Origin: Yersinia similis
GTDB lineage: Bacteria; Pseudomonadota; Gammaproteobacteria; Enterobacterales; Enterobacteriaceae
Direction of reading: 5' to 3'
Length of the DNA stretch: 64,000 bases
Assembly (NCBI RefSeq): GCF_001053095.1
Contig: NZ_CGBP01000002.1
Location: 124,001 to 188,000 of the forward strand
The position numbers and the translations under genes were made by a program. This document shows positions 55,393-64,000 of the stretch, one piece after another (position 1 is the first letter of the stretch; each line of letters opens with the position of its first letter). Under the pieces are notes generated by a model that had not been told where the DNA came from, did no database searches, and worked only from the letters and a program-made list of their open reading frames with translations.

Positions 55393-56775
55393 GTGAGCAC
55401 AACTTCCTTTTCTTCTCTGACACTGCCTGCCGAGCAGTTGTCCAATCTTAATGAACTTGGCTATACCGAGATGACCCCGGTACAAGCTGCGGCGTTACCC
55501 GCAATCCTCAATGGGCAGGATGTCCGGGCGAAGGCTAAAACCGGCAGCGGTAAAACAGCCGCATTTGGTATTGGTTTGCTGGATAAAATAGCGGTAGGGG
55601 AATTTGTTACCCAAGCGCTGGTACTGTGCCCAACCCGAGAATTAGCCGATCAGGTCAGTAAAGAGTTGCGCCGTTTAGCGCGATTTACACAAAACATTAA
55701 AATTCTGACCTTATGTGGTGGCCAGCCGATGGGCCATCAATTGGATTCTCTGGTCCATGCACCGCATATTGTCGTGGGTACGCCAGGGCGTATTCAGGAA
55801 CATCTGCGCAAGAAAACGCTGGTACTTGATGAATTGAAAATTCTGGTATTGGATGAAGCCGATCGCATGTTGGATATGGGTTTTTCCGATGCCATTGATG
55901 ACGTGATTGCGTATACCCCACCACAACGGCAAACCTTGCTGTTCTCTGCCACTTATCCTGCAGGTATTGAGCAAATCAGTGCACGAGTTCAGCGGCAACC
56001 GTTGAATGTCGAAGTGGGTGATACCGATGAAGAACCGGCTATTGAACAAGTGTTCCTTGAAACAACCCGTGAGAAACGTCTGCCGTTGTTGATCTCGGTC
56101 CTGAGCCATTATCAGCCAGCCTCTTGTGTGGTGTTCTGTAACACCAAAAAAGATTGTCAGAGTGTCTATGAGTCACTGGAATCACGTGGTATCAGTGTCT
56201 TGGCTTTGCACGGGGATTTAGAACAACGTGATCGTGATCAGGTTCTGGTGCGTTTTGCCAATCGTAGTTGCCGCGTGTTAGTGGCGACCGATGTTGCTGC
56301 TCGTGGTTTAGATATCAAGGATCTGGGGCTGGTCGTTAACTTTGAATTGGCGTTTGACCCCGAAATTCACGTACACCGCATTGGTCGTACCGGGCGGGCA
56401 GGGATGAGCGGTCTGGCCGTTAGCCTATGTACGCCACAGGAAATGGTACGTGCCCATACCATCGAGGATTATCTGCAGATAAAACTGAAATGGACGCCTG
56501 CGGAACAGATTAGCCATAGCACCAACATCATGTTGGAGCCAGAAATGGTGACGTTATGCATCGATGGGGGGCGCAAAGCTAAAATTCGCCCAGGTGATAT
56601 TCTCGGCGCATTAACCGGTGAGGCAGGGTTAACCGCCGCGGATGTGGGCAAAATTGATATGTTCCCGGTTCATGCCTATGTGGCTATCCGTAAAGCCAGT
56701 GCCAAGCGTGCGTTGCAACAATTGCAGCAAGGCAAAATCAAAGGTAAAAACTGTAAAGCCCGTTTATTAAAATAA
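55393..56775 (+). CDS. dbpA: ATP-dependent RNA helicase DbpA
   Basis: A 460-residue DEAD-box helicase starting at GTG 55393. The motifs Q (GYTEMTPVQ), I (AKTGSGKT), II (LDEADRML), III (SATYP), V (ATDVAARGLDI) and VI (HRIGRTGRAG) are intact. The C-terminal RNA-binding domain (about 385-460, VTLCIDGGRKAKIRPGDILG) recognises hairpin 92 of 23S rRNA in DbpA, guiding large-subunit assembly. The upstream 200 bases hold a YPAL element and no ORF worth calling. Confidence 0.96.
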   Translation: MSTTSFSSLTLPAEQLSNLNELGYTEMTPVQAAALPAILNGQDVRAKAKTGSGKTAAFGIGLLDKIAVGEFVTQALVLCPTRELADQVSKELRRLARFTQNIKILTLCGGQPMGHQLDSLVHAPHIVVGTPGRIQEHLRKKTLVLDELKILVLDEADRMLDMGFSDAIDDVIAYTPPQRQTLLFSATYPAGIEQISARVQRQPLNVEVGDTDEEPAIEQVFLETTREKRLPLLISVLSHYQPASCVVFCNTKKDCQSVYESLESRGISVLALHGDLEQRDRDQVLVRFANRSCRVLVATDVAARGLDIKDLGLVVNFELAFDPEIHVHRIGRTGRAGMSGLAVSLCTPQEMVRAHTIEDYLQIKLKWTPAEQISHSTNIMLEPEMVTLCIDGGRKAKIRPGDILGALTGEAGLTAADVGKIDMFPVHAYVAIRKASAKRALQQLQQGKIKGKNCKARLLK

Positions 56776-56782
56776 TCACTGC

Positions 56783-56807
56783 GGGGTGATGGCAGTTGCA
56801 TCACTCC
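56783..56807 (+). terminator. Hairpin after dbpA
   Basis: GGGGTGATG/CATCACTCC stem with a 7-base loop, 7 bases past the stop; no T-run. Confidence 0.5.
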
Positions 56808-56823
56808 GACAAATCACTCTATA

Positions 56824-56839
56824 CTGTAATTATATACAG
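56824..56839 (+). promoter_or_regulatory. LexA (SOS) box of yebG
   Basis: CTG-TAATTATATA-CAG, a perfect CTG-N10-CAG with an AT-rich centre, 30 bases before yebG. This is as expected for a DNA-damage-inducible gene. Confidence 0.92.
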
Positions 56840-56868
56840 TTATCTGTGAGCAAAAAGGACGTGTAGCA

Positions 56869-57189
56869 ATGGCCGTTGAAATAAAATTCGTCGTGGTGAG
56901 ACAGGGTGAGGAAAAAATGACTTTCACAACCAAAAAAGAAGCCGATGCCTACGATAAAATGCTGGATTTGGCTGACAATTTGTCTGAATGGCTGTCACAG
57001 GCTCCTCTGTCGATAGAAGAAGGCCAGCGTGAAGCGTTAAGTTTCTTCTTGGCAGAAAATAAAGAAGCATTAGGGCAAATTCTGCGTGGCGGCATCCCTG
57101 TGGCCGCGGCTGATGGGCCACAAAAAGTAAAATCAGAAAAAAATACCGCTGAAAAAAAAAGTAAATCTGAAGAAGATCAAGCCGCTTAA
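56869..57189 (+). CDS. yebG: SOS-inducible protein YebG
   Basis: A 106-residue protein matching E. coli YebG at its N-terminus (MAVEIKFVVVRQGEEKMTF, KKEADAYDKMLD) and centre (EGQREALSFFLAENKEAL). The C-terminal tail is lysine/glutamate-rich and longer than in E. coli. YebG is a DNA-damage-induced protein of unknown biochemical role. A perfect LexA box precedes it. The yqfB gene begins 39 bases after the stop and may be co-transcribed, which would place it under SOS control. Confidence 0.95.
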   Translation: MAVEIKFVVVRQGEEKMTFTTKKEADAYDKMLDLADNLSEWLSQAPLSIEEGQREALSFFLAENKEALGQILRGGIPVAAADGPQKVKSEKNTAEKKSKSEEDQAA

Positions 57190-57537
<348 letters not shown>

Positions 57538-57643
57538 TTAAACAGCATTAATCACCTCGGTTTGGTCGTGCTGTTCACTCTATAACCTGCGTTTCAATCA
57601 TCACTCCAGTCACTAGATGGGTATGCAAATGTGTGGAGGCGTG

Positions 57644-58054
57644 ATGGAAAAGACAGGGTTAGTTTTAGTGCTGGCAACCATACTGCTTGGTATGATGGGA
57701 AGTGTACATGCCCAAGAGCCGCGAGCAGTAAACGTTCCTGCTTGTATTGGTTTAAATCAATCTCAGGTTGCAACTCAGGTCAAACGGGATTTTCTGCAAA
57801 ACCGTATTCCTCGTTGGGAAATAGATAAAAAACAATTGGGCACTGATAAGCCCGTGGTGTGGATTAACGTGGTAGATGTTACAGGTAAAGATGATGTCTG
57901 GCAGGTTCCACTGACCGCTCGCGGTAACAAGGGTGATAAAACGTATCAAGTGGTACTCGATTGCAAGTCTGGCACAATTACTTATACCGGGCTGAATGCT
58001 CAGACCAGGTCAGATACCCAGATCGGTCTGAATAGCCAAGCAGGGCCGAAGTAA
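57644..58054 (+). CDS. yebF: YebF family secreted protein
   Basis: A 136-residue exported protein. The signal peptide covers about residues 1-23 (ends GSVHAQ). The YebF core follows: PACIGLNQSQVATQVKRDFLQNRI, VVWINVVDVTGKDDVWQVPLTARG and TYQVVLDCKSG, with the two conserved cysteines. E. coli YebF reaches the medium through outer-membrane porins. An extra polar tail of about 20 residues follows. GGAGG precedes ATG 57644. Confidence 0.92.
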   Translation: MEKTGLVLVLATILLGMMGSVHAQEPRAVNVPACIGLNQSQVATQVKRDFLQNRIPRWEIDKKQLGTDKPVVWINVVDVTGKDDVWQVPLTARGNKGDKTYQVVLDCKSGTITYTGLNAQTRSDTQIGLNSQAGPK

Positions 58055-58333
58055 CTTGCTGACTGTCGTGGACCTGGCACTTAATCAGTTGTTATTGCAG
58101 AGCAATAACCCGCTATATTTGGTGGGTTATGTTGCCATTCATCTGGTCAATCGTGTTTCAAACGGAGGCCAGAGTAACCTCTCTGGTAACTCTTTGTATC
58201 ATTACCTGACAATAAATATTCCCAACAATCCCCTTAAATGCCCTTGTTTATCAGCAAACTATATGTTTTTCTTTGCATCAACAGGTAATCGTACCACTCT
58301 CGTGATAACGCACATAGATGGATAACCTAATCA

Positions 58334-60385
58334 ATGATGACTCCTCCCAAAGCAGATAAACGCCCTTATCCGATGGCTCTACACGGTGATACGCGTGTGG
58401 ATGACTATTACTGGCTACGTGATGACGAACGTACAGATGCTGATGTACTGAATTATTTGCAAGCTGAAAATGATTTCACGGCGGCGGTGCTTAAGCCACA
58501 ACAGCAGTTGCGTGAAACCTTATATCAGGAAATGGTTGGCCGTATTCCTCCACAAGAGGAGTCAGTGCCTTATATCCGCAACGGCTACCGTTATCAAACC
58601 CGTTTTGAGCCGGGTAACGAGTACGCTATCTATGTTCGGCAACCCGTCAGCACAGACCGTGACTGGGAGACGCTATTGGATGGTAATCAGCGTGCCGAGG
58701 GCCGTGAGTTTTATACCTTAGGCGGTTTAGATGTCAGTCCTGATAACCAGTTACTGGCGGTAGCGGAAGATTATCTATCACGCCGCCAATATGATATCAG
58801 GATAAAAAACCTCTCCAGCGGGGCCTGGCACGATGAGGTTATCAGTAATACGTCAGGCGGATTTGAGTGGGCAAATGATTCAAAAACGCTGTATTACGTA
58901 CGAAAACATGAAAAAACGTTATTGCCTTATCAAGTGTATCGGCATGTGGTTGGTACTGATCCTGAGCAAGATAAATTAATTTATCAGGAATCAGACGACA
59001 CCTTTTACGTCAGTTTGGAAAAAACCACGTCTGAACGTTTTATTCTGATCCACCTTAGCAGCACGACGACGTCTGAGATTTTGTTGCTGGATGCTGAGCA
59101 GTCTGAGCCTGTACCGCAGGTTTTTGCGCCACGCCGTAAAGACCATGAATATGCTGTAGACCACTATAAGCAGCACTTCTATATTCGCTCCAATAGAGAG
59201 GGTAAGAATTTCGGTCTCTATAAAATTGAAGATAGCCAAGCGATCAGTGACTTTGCCGATGAGTTGCAATGGGCATTACTGATAGCGCCAAGAACGGAGG
59301 TTATGCTGGAAGGGTTCAGTTTATTCCGCGATTGGCTGGTGGTCGAAGAACGCAGTGAAGGGTTGACGCACCTACGGCAAATCCATTGGTCTACTGGAGA
59401 AGAAAAATCCATCACTTTTGATGATCCAACCTACGTAACGTGGCTTGCTTACAATCCAGAACCGGAAACGGCACTGTTGCGTTATGGTTACTCCTCGATG
59501 ACCACGCCAAGCTCCATGTTTGAGATTAATATGGACAGTGGTGAGCGCCAGCTACTAAAGCAACAGGAAGTAAAGGATTTCACCCCTGAAAAGTATCGCA
59601 GTGAGCGTATTTGGGTTACCGCATCTGATGGCGTGAAAATACCTGTTTCATTGGTTTATCATCGCGACCACTTTGTTTCTGGCAGCAATCCATTATTGGT
59701 TTATGCCTATGGTTCGTACGGTAGCAGTATGGACCCTGTCTTCAGCGGTAGCCGTTTGAGCTTATTGGATCGTGGCTTTGTATTTGCTCTGGCACACATT
59801 CGTGGTGGTGGGGAGTTGGGGCAGCAATGGTATGAAGATGGTAAATTACTCAACAAGTTGAATACATTCAGCGACTTTACTGATGTAACTAAAGCCTTAG
59901 TGAATGAAGGATATGGGGATGCTCAGCGCGTTTTTGCGATGGGAGGGAGTGCCGGTGGCTTGCTGATGGGCGTCATCGTCAATCAGGCTCCTGAATTATA
60001 TAAGGCAGTTGTGGCACAGGTCCCCTTTGTTGATGTGGTCACCACCATGCTGGATGAGTCGATTCCACTCACGACAGGTGAATACGATGAGTGGGGCAAC
60101 CCTAACGATAAAGTCTATTACGATTATATTAAGCAATATAGTCCTTACGATCAGGTTAAAGCGCAGGATTACCCTCACATGCTGGTAACCACAGGGCTGC
60201 ATGATTCTCAAGTCCAGTATTGGGAACCCGCTAAATGGGTCGCTAAGTTGCGTGAAATGAAAACTGATGATCACCAATTACTGCTCTATACCGATATGGA
60301 ATCGGGCCATGGCGGTAAATCAGGTCGCTTCAAAGCTTACGAAGATATTGCTCTGGAATATGCATTTATTTTGGCGTTTATTTAA
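58334..60385 (+). CDS. ptrB: Oligopeptidase B
   Basis: A 683-residue prolyl-oligopeptidase-family serine peptidase. The seven-blade propeller spans about residues 75-405. The alpha/beta-hydrolase domain carries the catalytic Ser in GGSAGGLL (near 537-540), Asp in [12 protein letters not shown] (near 621) and His in SGHGGKSGR (near 657). It cleaves peptides after Arg and Lys. There is no signal peptide, so it is cytosolic, as in E. coli. The 280 bases upstream contain no convincing gene. Confidence 0.96.
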   Translation: MMTPPKADKRPYPMALHGDTRVDDYYWLRDDERTDADVLNYLQAENDFTAAVLKPQQQLRETLYQEMVGRIPPQEESVPYIRNGYRYQTRFEPGNEYAIYVRQPVSTDRDWETLLDGNQRAEGREFYTLGGLDVSPDNQLLAVAEDYLSRRQYDIRIKNLSSGAWHDEVISNTSGGFEWANDSKTLYYVRKHEKTLLPYQVYRHVVGTDPEQDKLIYQESDDTFYVSLEKTTSERFILIHLSSTTTSEILLLDAEQSEPVPQVFAPRRKDHEYAVDHYKQHFYIRSNREGKNFGLYKIEDSQAISDFADELQWALLIAPRTEVMLEGFSLFRDWLVVEERSEGLTHLRQIHWSTGEEKSITFDDPTYVTWLAYNPEPETALLRYGYSSMTTPSSMFEINMDSGERQLLKQQEVKDFTPEKYRSERIWVTASDGVKIPVSLVYHRDHFVSGSNPLLVYAYGSYGSSMDPVFSGSRLSLLDRGFVFALAHIRGGGELGQQWYEDGKLLNKLNTFSDFTDVTKALVNEGYGDAQRVFAMGGSAGGLLMGVIVNQAPELYKAVVAQVPFVDVVTTMLDESIPLTTGEYDEWGNPNDKVYYDYIKQYSPYDQVKAQDYPHMLVTTGLHDSQVQYWEPAKWVAKLREMKTDDHQLLLYTDMESGHGGKSGRFKAYEDIALEYAFILAFI

Positions 60386-60399
60386 TGCAATGATGCATT

Positions 60400-60543
60400 T
60401 ATACCCCAAATAATGTGAGTTGCAGGAAGTCGGCATCTGAGTAAGTCCTCAGGAGCTTAATTTATTTTAGGGCCAACGACCCCTAAGTGACTGGGATGAA
60501 CGAAGGTAATCAAAGCACATGCAGCTTGGCGTATGACGGGTAT
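60400..60543. repeat. Full-length ERIC element (about 144 bp)
   Basis: TATACCCC...GTTGCAGGAAG at the left, CAGGAGCTTA core, then AAGTGACTGGGATGAACGAA and TGCAGCTTGGCGTATGACG ending GGGTATA. It lies just after ptrB, within its 3' UTR. Confidence 0.88.
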
Positions 60544-60622
60544 ATATGACCTGAAAATATCGATATATCTTATATGAAAATATATTTTCACCCTTTCTTC
60601 ATCATCGTCAAATATGAGCAAT

Positions 60623-60649
60623 AAAAAAACCCGCCGATAATGGCGGGTT
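60623..60649 (-). terminator. Intrinsic terminator of the small basic protein gene
   Basis: Minus-strand stem AACCCGCC/GGCGGGTT followed by seven T, 24 bases past the stop at 60673. Confidence 0.9.
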
Positions 60650-60672
60650 AACTCACGAGACGAAAAACCCCG

Positions 60673-60786
60673 TTATGCTGCGCTGGTAGATGATGATTTT
60701 TTAGCGCGTTTTTCAGCCTTTTTCTCAGCTGGTGTTTTCAGTGGTTTTTTCTTCGCATTCTTTTTGCTGTCCATTCCCTTACTCAT
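60673..60786 (-). CDS. Small lysine-rich protein (37 aa)
   Basis: ATG 60786 has GAGAGG 6-11 bases upstream. The product is highly basic: MSKGMDSKKNAKKKPLK, then TPAEKKAEKRAKKSSS and a short tail. It has its own ribosome site and a strong terminator, so the transcript is probably real. Nucleic-acid or ribosome binding is a guess from charge alone. I do not recognise a named family. Confidence 0.7.
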   Translation of the reverse strand: MSKGMDSKKNAKKKPLKTPAEKKAEKRAKKSSSTSAA

Positions 60787-62058
<1,272 letters not shown>

Positions 62059-62079
62059 CTCTACGCATTTAAGGATACT

Positions 62080-62109
62080 GACTCCCGCGGGTTAAGGCCT
62101 ACGGGAGCA
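62080..62109. terminator. Convergent hairpin between pip and holE
   Basis: CTCCCG/CGGGAG stem at 62082-62107 between the two converging genes. Confidence 0.5.
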
Positions 62110-62117
62110 TTTCGCGA

Positions 62118-62348
62118 TTACTTCACTTTGGGTTCATACGGCAGTCGAGATAATTTTTTGGACTCGATACGGTAATGTGCCAGCCGCTGCAAAAAATACT
62201 CGCGTAGAGCTTCGGGTTGTTCTCTGGCCACCATCTCAGGGATAACGGGCATGTTGTAGCGCTCTTTAAATACAACACCAGAGGCGGCAAGGTCAACGTT
62301 CATTTTTGCCGTTTCTTCGTCAGAAAGCTCTACCAAGTTATATCCCAT
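62118..62348 (-). CDS. holE: DNA polymerase III subunit theta
   Basis: A 76-residue protein matching E. coli Hol[21 protein letters not shown] in frame with [20 protein letters not shown] and the C-terminal [11 protein letters not shown]. Theta binds and stabilises the epsilon proofreading subunit. ATG 62348 has AAGGAGG 7 bases upstream. The frame extends to 62387 without support. Confidence 0.95.
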   Translation of the reverse strand: MGYNLVELSDEETAKMNVDLAASGVVFKERYNMPVIPEMVAREQPEALREYFLQRLAHYRIESKKLSRLPYEPKVK

Positions 62349-62552
62349 TTCTACCTCCTTCTTAGTCCATCGGCGTTGATAGCGCAAAAGGTAATGCAGA
62401 CAGTAGATATTGGCAAGTCAGTAATGTTGCCAGCCATAGCATCTCAGGGGATGACTGTCGTGGAATAAGACTCATTCTCTGATATTGAAAGTTATTATTA
62501 AGTGATCACCAATCCCAATAGGAATCATTATCTTTAGTGATTATAAAATAAT

Positions 62553-62571
62553 GTGAATGATTATCATGATG
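62553..62571 (+). promoter_or_regulatory. Fur-like box upstream of ftnA
   Basis: The 19-mer around AATGATTATCATGAT matches the Fur consensus at about 14 positions. It lies 180-200 bases before ftnA in AT-rich DNA. In E. coli Fur activates ftnA by displacing H-NS. Confidence 0.55.
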
Positions 62572-62751
62572 CTTTGGTATTTATTTTCACTTATTTTTAT
62601 TGTTTATTTACAATTAGATATCAATAAGTTGAATTATTTATGTCTTTTGATAAATAATAATGTGAATAGGGTGTTCTTATTTTGTTTTTATCTTGGCATA
62701 ATACACCAAGTTAATTATTTCTTGCCCATGTTAAAAAGTAAGGGAATTATT

Positions 62752-63261
62752 ATGTTGAAAAAAGAAATGGCACAAAAACTCAATGAGCAGCTGAATCTGG
62801 AGTTTTACTCTGCGAATCTTTATTTGCAAATGAGTGCTTGGTGCAGCGATAAAGGTTTTGAAGGTGCGGCTGCATTTTTAAAAAAGCATTCTCAAGAAGA
62901 AATGCAACATATGGAGCGTTTGTTTGAATATCTCAGTGGAACTGGCTCTATGCCTATATTGGGTACGATCACCGCTCCACCTGTAGATTTCACATCATTA
63001 GCAGATGTATTCAAGCTTACGTATGAGCATGAGCAATTAATTACCACTCAAATTAATGAGCTTGCCCATGTTGCGATGACTACTCATGATTACTCCACAT
63101 TCAACTTCCTACAGTGGTATGTTGCTGAACAACATGAGGAAGAGAAACTGTTTAAATCCATTTTGGATAAACTGGCTCTGGTGGGTAATAGCGGTAACTC
63201 GTTGTTCTTCGTCGATAAAGACTTGAAAACAATGGCAGCCCAAGGCTACACGTCAGCTTAA
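62752..63261 (+). CDS. ftnA: Non-haem ferritin FtnA
   Basis: A 169-residue ferritin. The ferroxidase ligands are seen in [19 protein letters not shown] (Glu near 17), [16 protein letters not shown] (Glu and His near 50-53), and [23 protein letters not shown] (Glu near 94, Gln/Glu near 127-130). It stores iron as a 24-mer. AGGGA lies before ATG 62752; an AT-rich in-frame extension to 62557 is rejected. Confidence 0.95.
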   Translation: MLKKEMAQKLNEQLNLEFYSANLYLQMSAWCSDKGFEGAAAFLKKHSQEEMQHMERLFEYLSGTGSMPILGTITAPPVDFTSLADVFKLTYEHEQLITTQINELAHVAMTTHDYSTFNFLQWYVAEQHEEEKLFKSILDKLALVGNSGNSLFFVDKDLKTMAAQGYTSA

Positions 63262-63632
63262 CCAGTATTGAAAAATATTCGCCGCGGTACTGCTATCAGT
63301 GACTGCGGCTTTGTTGTTGTCTATATCCCGCGGTCCTTGCCTTTTCTTGCTCCTCTGTTTTTTACTGATTCTATGCTGGCAGCATTTAGCTTGGCTATAG
63401 CCACTCGACTTGCTACATTCAAATCGTTATCATTTGCAATAACGGTAATAGAGTGAGTTGAATTTTCATTCCTTTATTGGTTATATTTCAATCATAACTT
63501 GGTTTCTGGCGTTTTATTTTGTGTACTACCTCACAGGTAGTGCATTTGACTGGAAGTGATAGGGGTTTACGCTGCCAACATAGGATATGGTTGGTAGTAG
63601 ACGATTCTTCCCCCATCGATTAAGGGACACTT
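63262..63632. other. Intergenic region between ftnA and yobA
   Basis: 371 bases. A 62-codon frame (63268-63456) has no ribosome site and is not supported. CTACCTCACAGGTAG (63526-63540) is a short palindrome. The yobA promoter is expected here. Confidence 0.35.
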
Positions 63633-64000
63633 ATGTTTATTCGTAAAATACGCTCATCTTGCCGCATGTTGTCGGCTCTTATTGTGTTATTTGTTGGCCT
63701 TTCCAGCCAGCAAGCGCTTGCTCATGCGCATTTAAAAGCGGAGACCCCGGCTGCAGATGCCACTATAAATGCTGCACCTGAAGCCTTGACGCTGGGATTC
63801 TCTGAGGGTATTGAGCTGAGCTTCAGTGGTGTTAAAGTCACTGGCCCGGATAATAATGTGGTCAAAACCGGTGATCTTAAATTAGATCCCGTTAATAACA
63901 CCCAACTGATTTTGCCGATTGACCATGCTTTAACCGCTGGTAAATATAATGTCTCATGGCACGTTGTTTCTGTTGATGGTCATAAGACTAAAGGCACTTA
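63633..64000 (+). CDS. yobA: CopC/YobA copper-resistance-type periplasmic protein (C-terminus outside window)
   Basis: The first 122 codons are visible. The signal peptide ends QQALA, and the mature protein begins HAHLKAETPAADA, where the N-terminal His is the usual copper ligand of CopC. GFSEGIELSFSGVKVTGP and SWHVVSVDGHKTKGT are the conserved YobA/CopC blocks with the second His pair. AAGGGA lies 8 bases before ATG 63633. In E. coli yobA-yebZ-yebY follow holE. Confidence 0.93.
   Translation, partial: MFIRKIRSSCRMLSALIVLFVGLSSQQALAHAHLKAETPAADATINAAPEALTLGFSEGIELSFSGVKVTGPDNNVVKTGDLKLDPVNNTQLILPIDHALTAGKYNVSWHVVSVDGHKTKGT

Noticed and set aside
58056..58325. 89-codon ORF between yebF and ptrB
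   Set aside because: No ribosome site, starts right after the yebF stop and shows no family pattern.
63268..63456. 62-codon ORF after ftnA
   Set aside because: Begins 7 bases after ftnA with no ribosome site; no domain seen.

Overview
The window looks like chromosome from the Yersinia pseudotuberculosis / Y. pestis complex. The evidence is near-identity of many products to enterobacterial core proteins (ArgG, LldD, SdaA, CspC, DbpA, PtrB), three copies of a 165-bp palindromic element of the YPAL type known from yersiniae, and several ERIC-type repeats. No insertion sequence was seen, and pagP is open from end to end. Y. pestis is reported to carry a premature stop in pagP and is rich in IS elements, so Y. 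pseudotuberculosis or a close relative is more likely; this is an inference.

Left part (1-9 kb): the N-terminal part of an invasin/intimin-type outer-membrane protein (minus strand, cut by the window edge). Then comes a catabolic cluster on the plus strand: ACS-family transporter, SDR dehydrogenase, FAH-family hydrolase, enolase-superfamily L-fuconate dehydratase and LldD. Together these fit a non-phosphorylating route from L-fuconate to pyruvate plus L-lactate, with LldD oxidising the lactate. A DCC thiol oxidoreductase is inserted convergently.

Middle-left (9-26 kb): argG with tandem ARG boxes; a YeeO-like MATE exporter; a PgdA/cyclic-imidase-like hydrolase coupled to an MFS carrier; yaiL; two identical tRNA-Asn genes bracketing a UhpB-like remnant, a TRAP transporter operon and an Sfp/EntD phosphopantetheinyl transferase; mtfA; a YciI protein; a RIO-type kinase; and an ABC exporter.

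Middle (26-47 kb): many small genes (small membrane proteins, a MarA-like regulator, yecF-like, yobH, mgrB, yebO, two phage-type orphans), an AroP/PheP permease, pagP, yobF-cspC, a PgeF-like protein, rlmA, a four-PAS diguanylate cyclase, a TonB-dependent siderophore receptor (probably FcuA), mntP behind a Fur box and a yybP-ykoY manganese riboswitch, yobD and the manXYZ mannose PTS.

Right part (47-64 kb): yoaE, sdaA, nudL-pabB, yoaH, purT with a PurR box, dbpA, yebG with a perfect LexA box, yqfB, yebF, ptrB, a small lysine-rich protein, pip, holE, ftnA with a Fur-like box, and the start of yobA/copC. Gene content and order largely follow the E. coli mntP-man-sdaA-pabB-purT-yebFG-ptrB-holE-yobA region. 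I found no defence island, CRISPR array, prophage or IS. The less ordinary content is the YPAL insertions that duplicate whole hairpins, in-frame minisatellites inside genes, the fuconate cluster, the PgdA-like/MFS pair and several very small genes.
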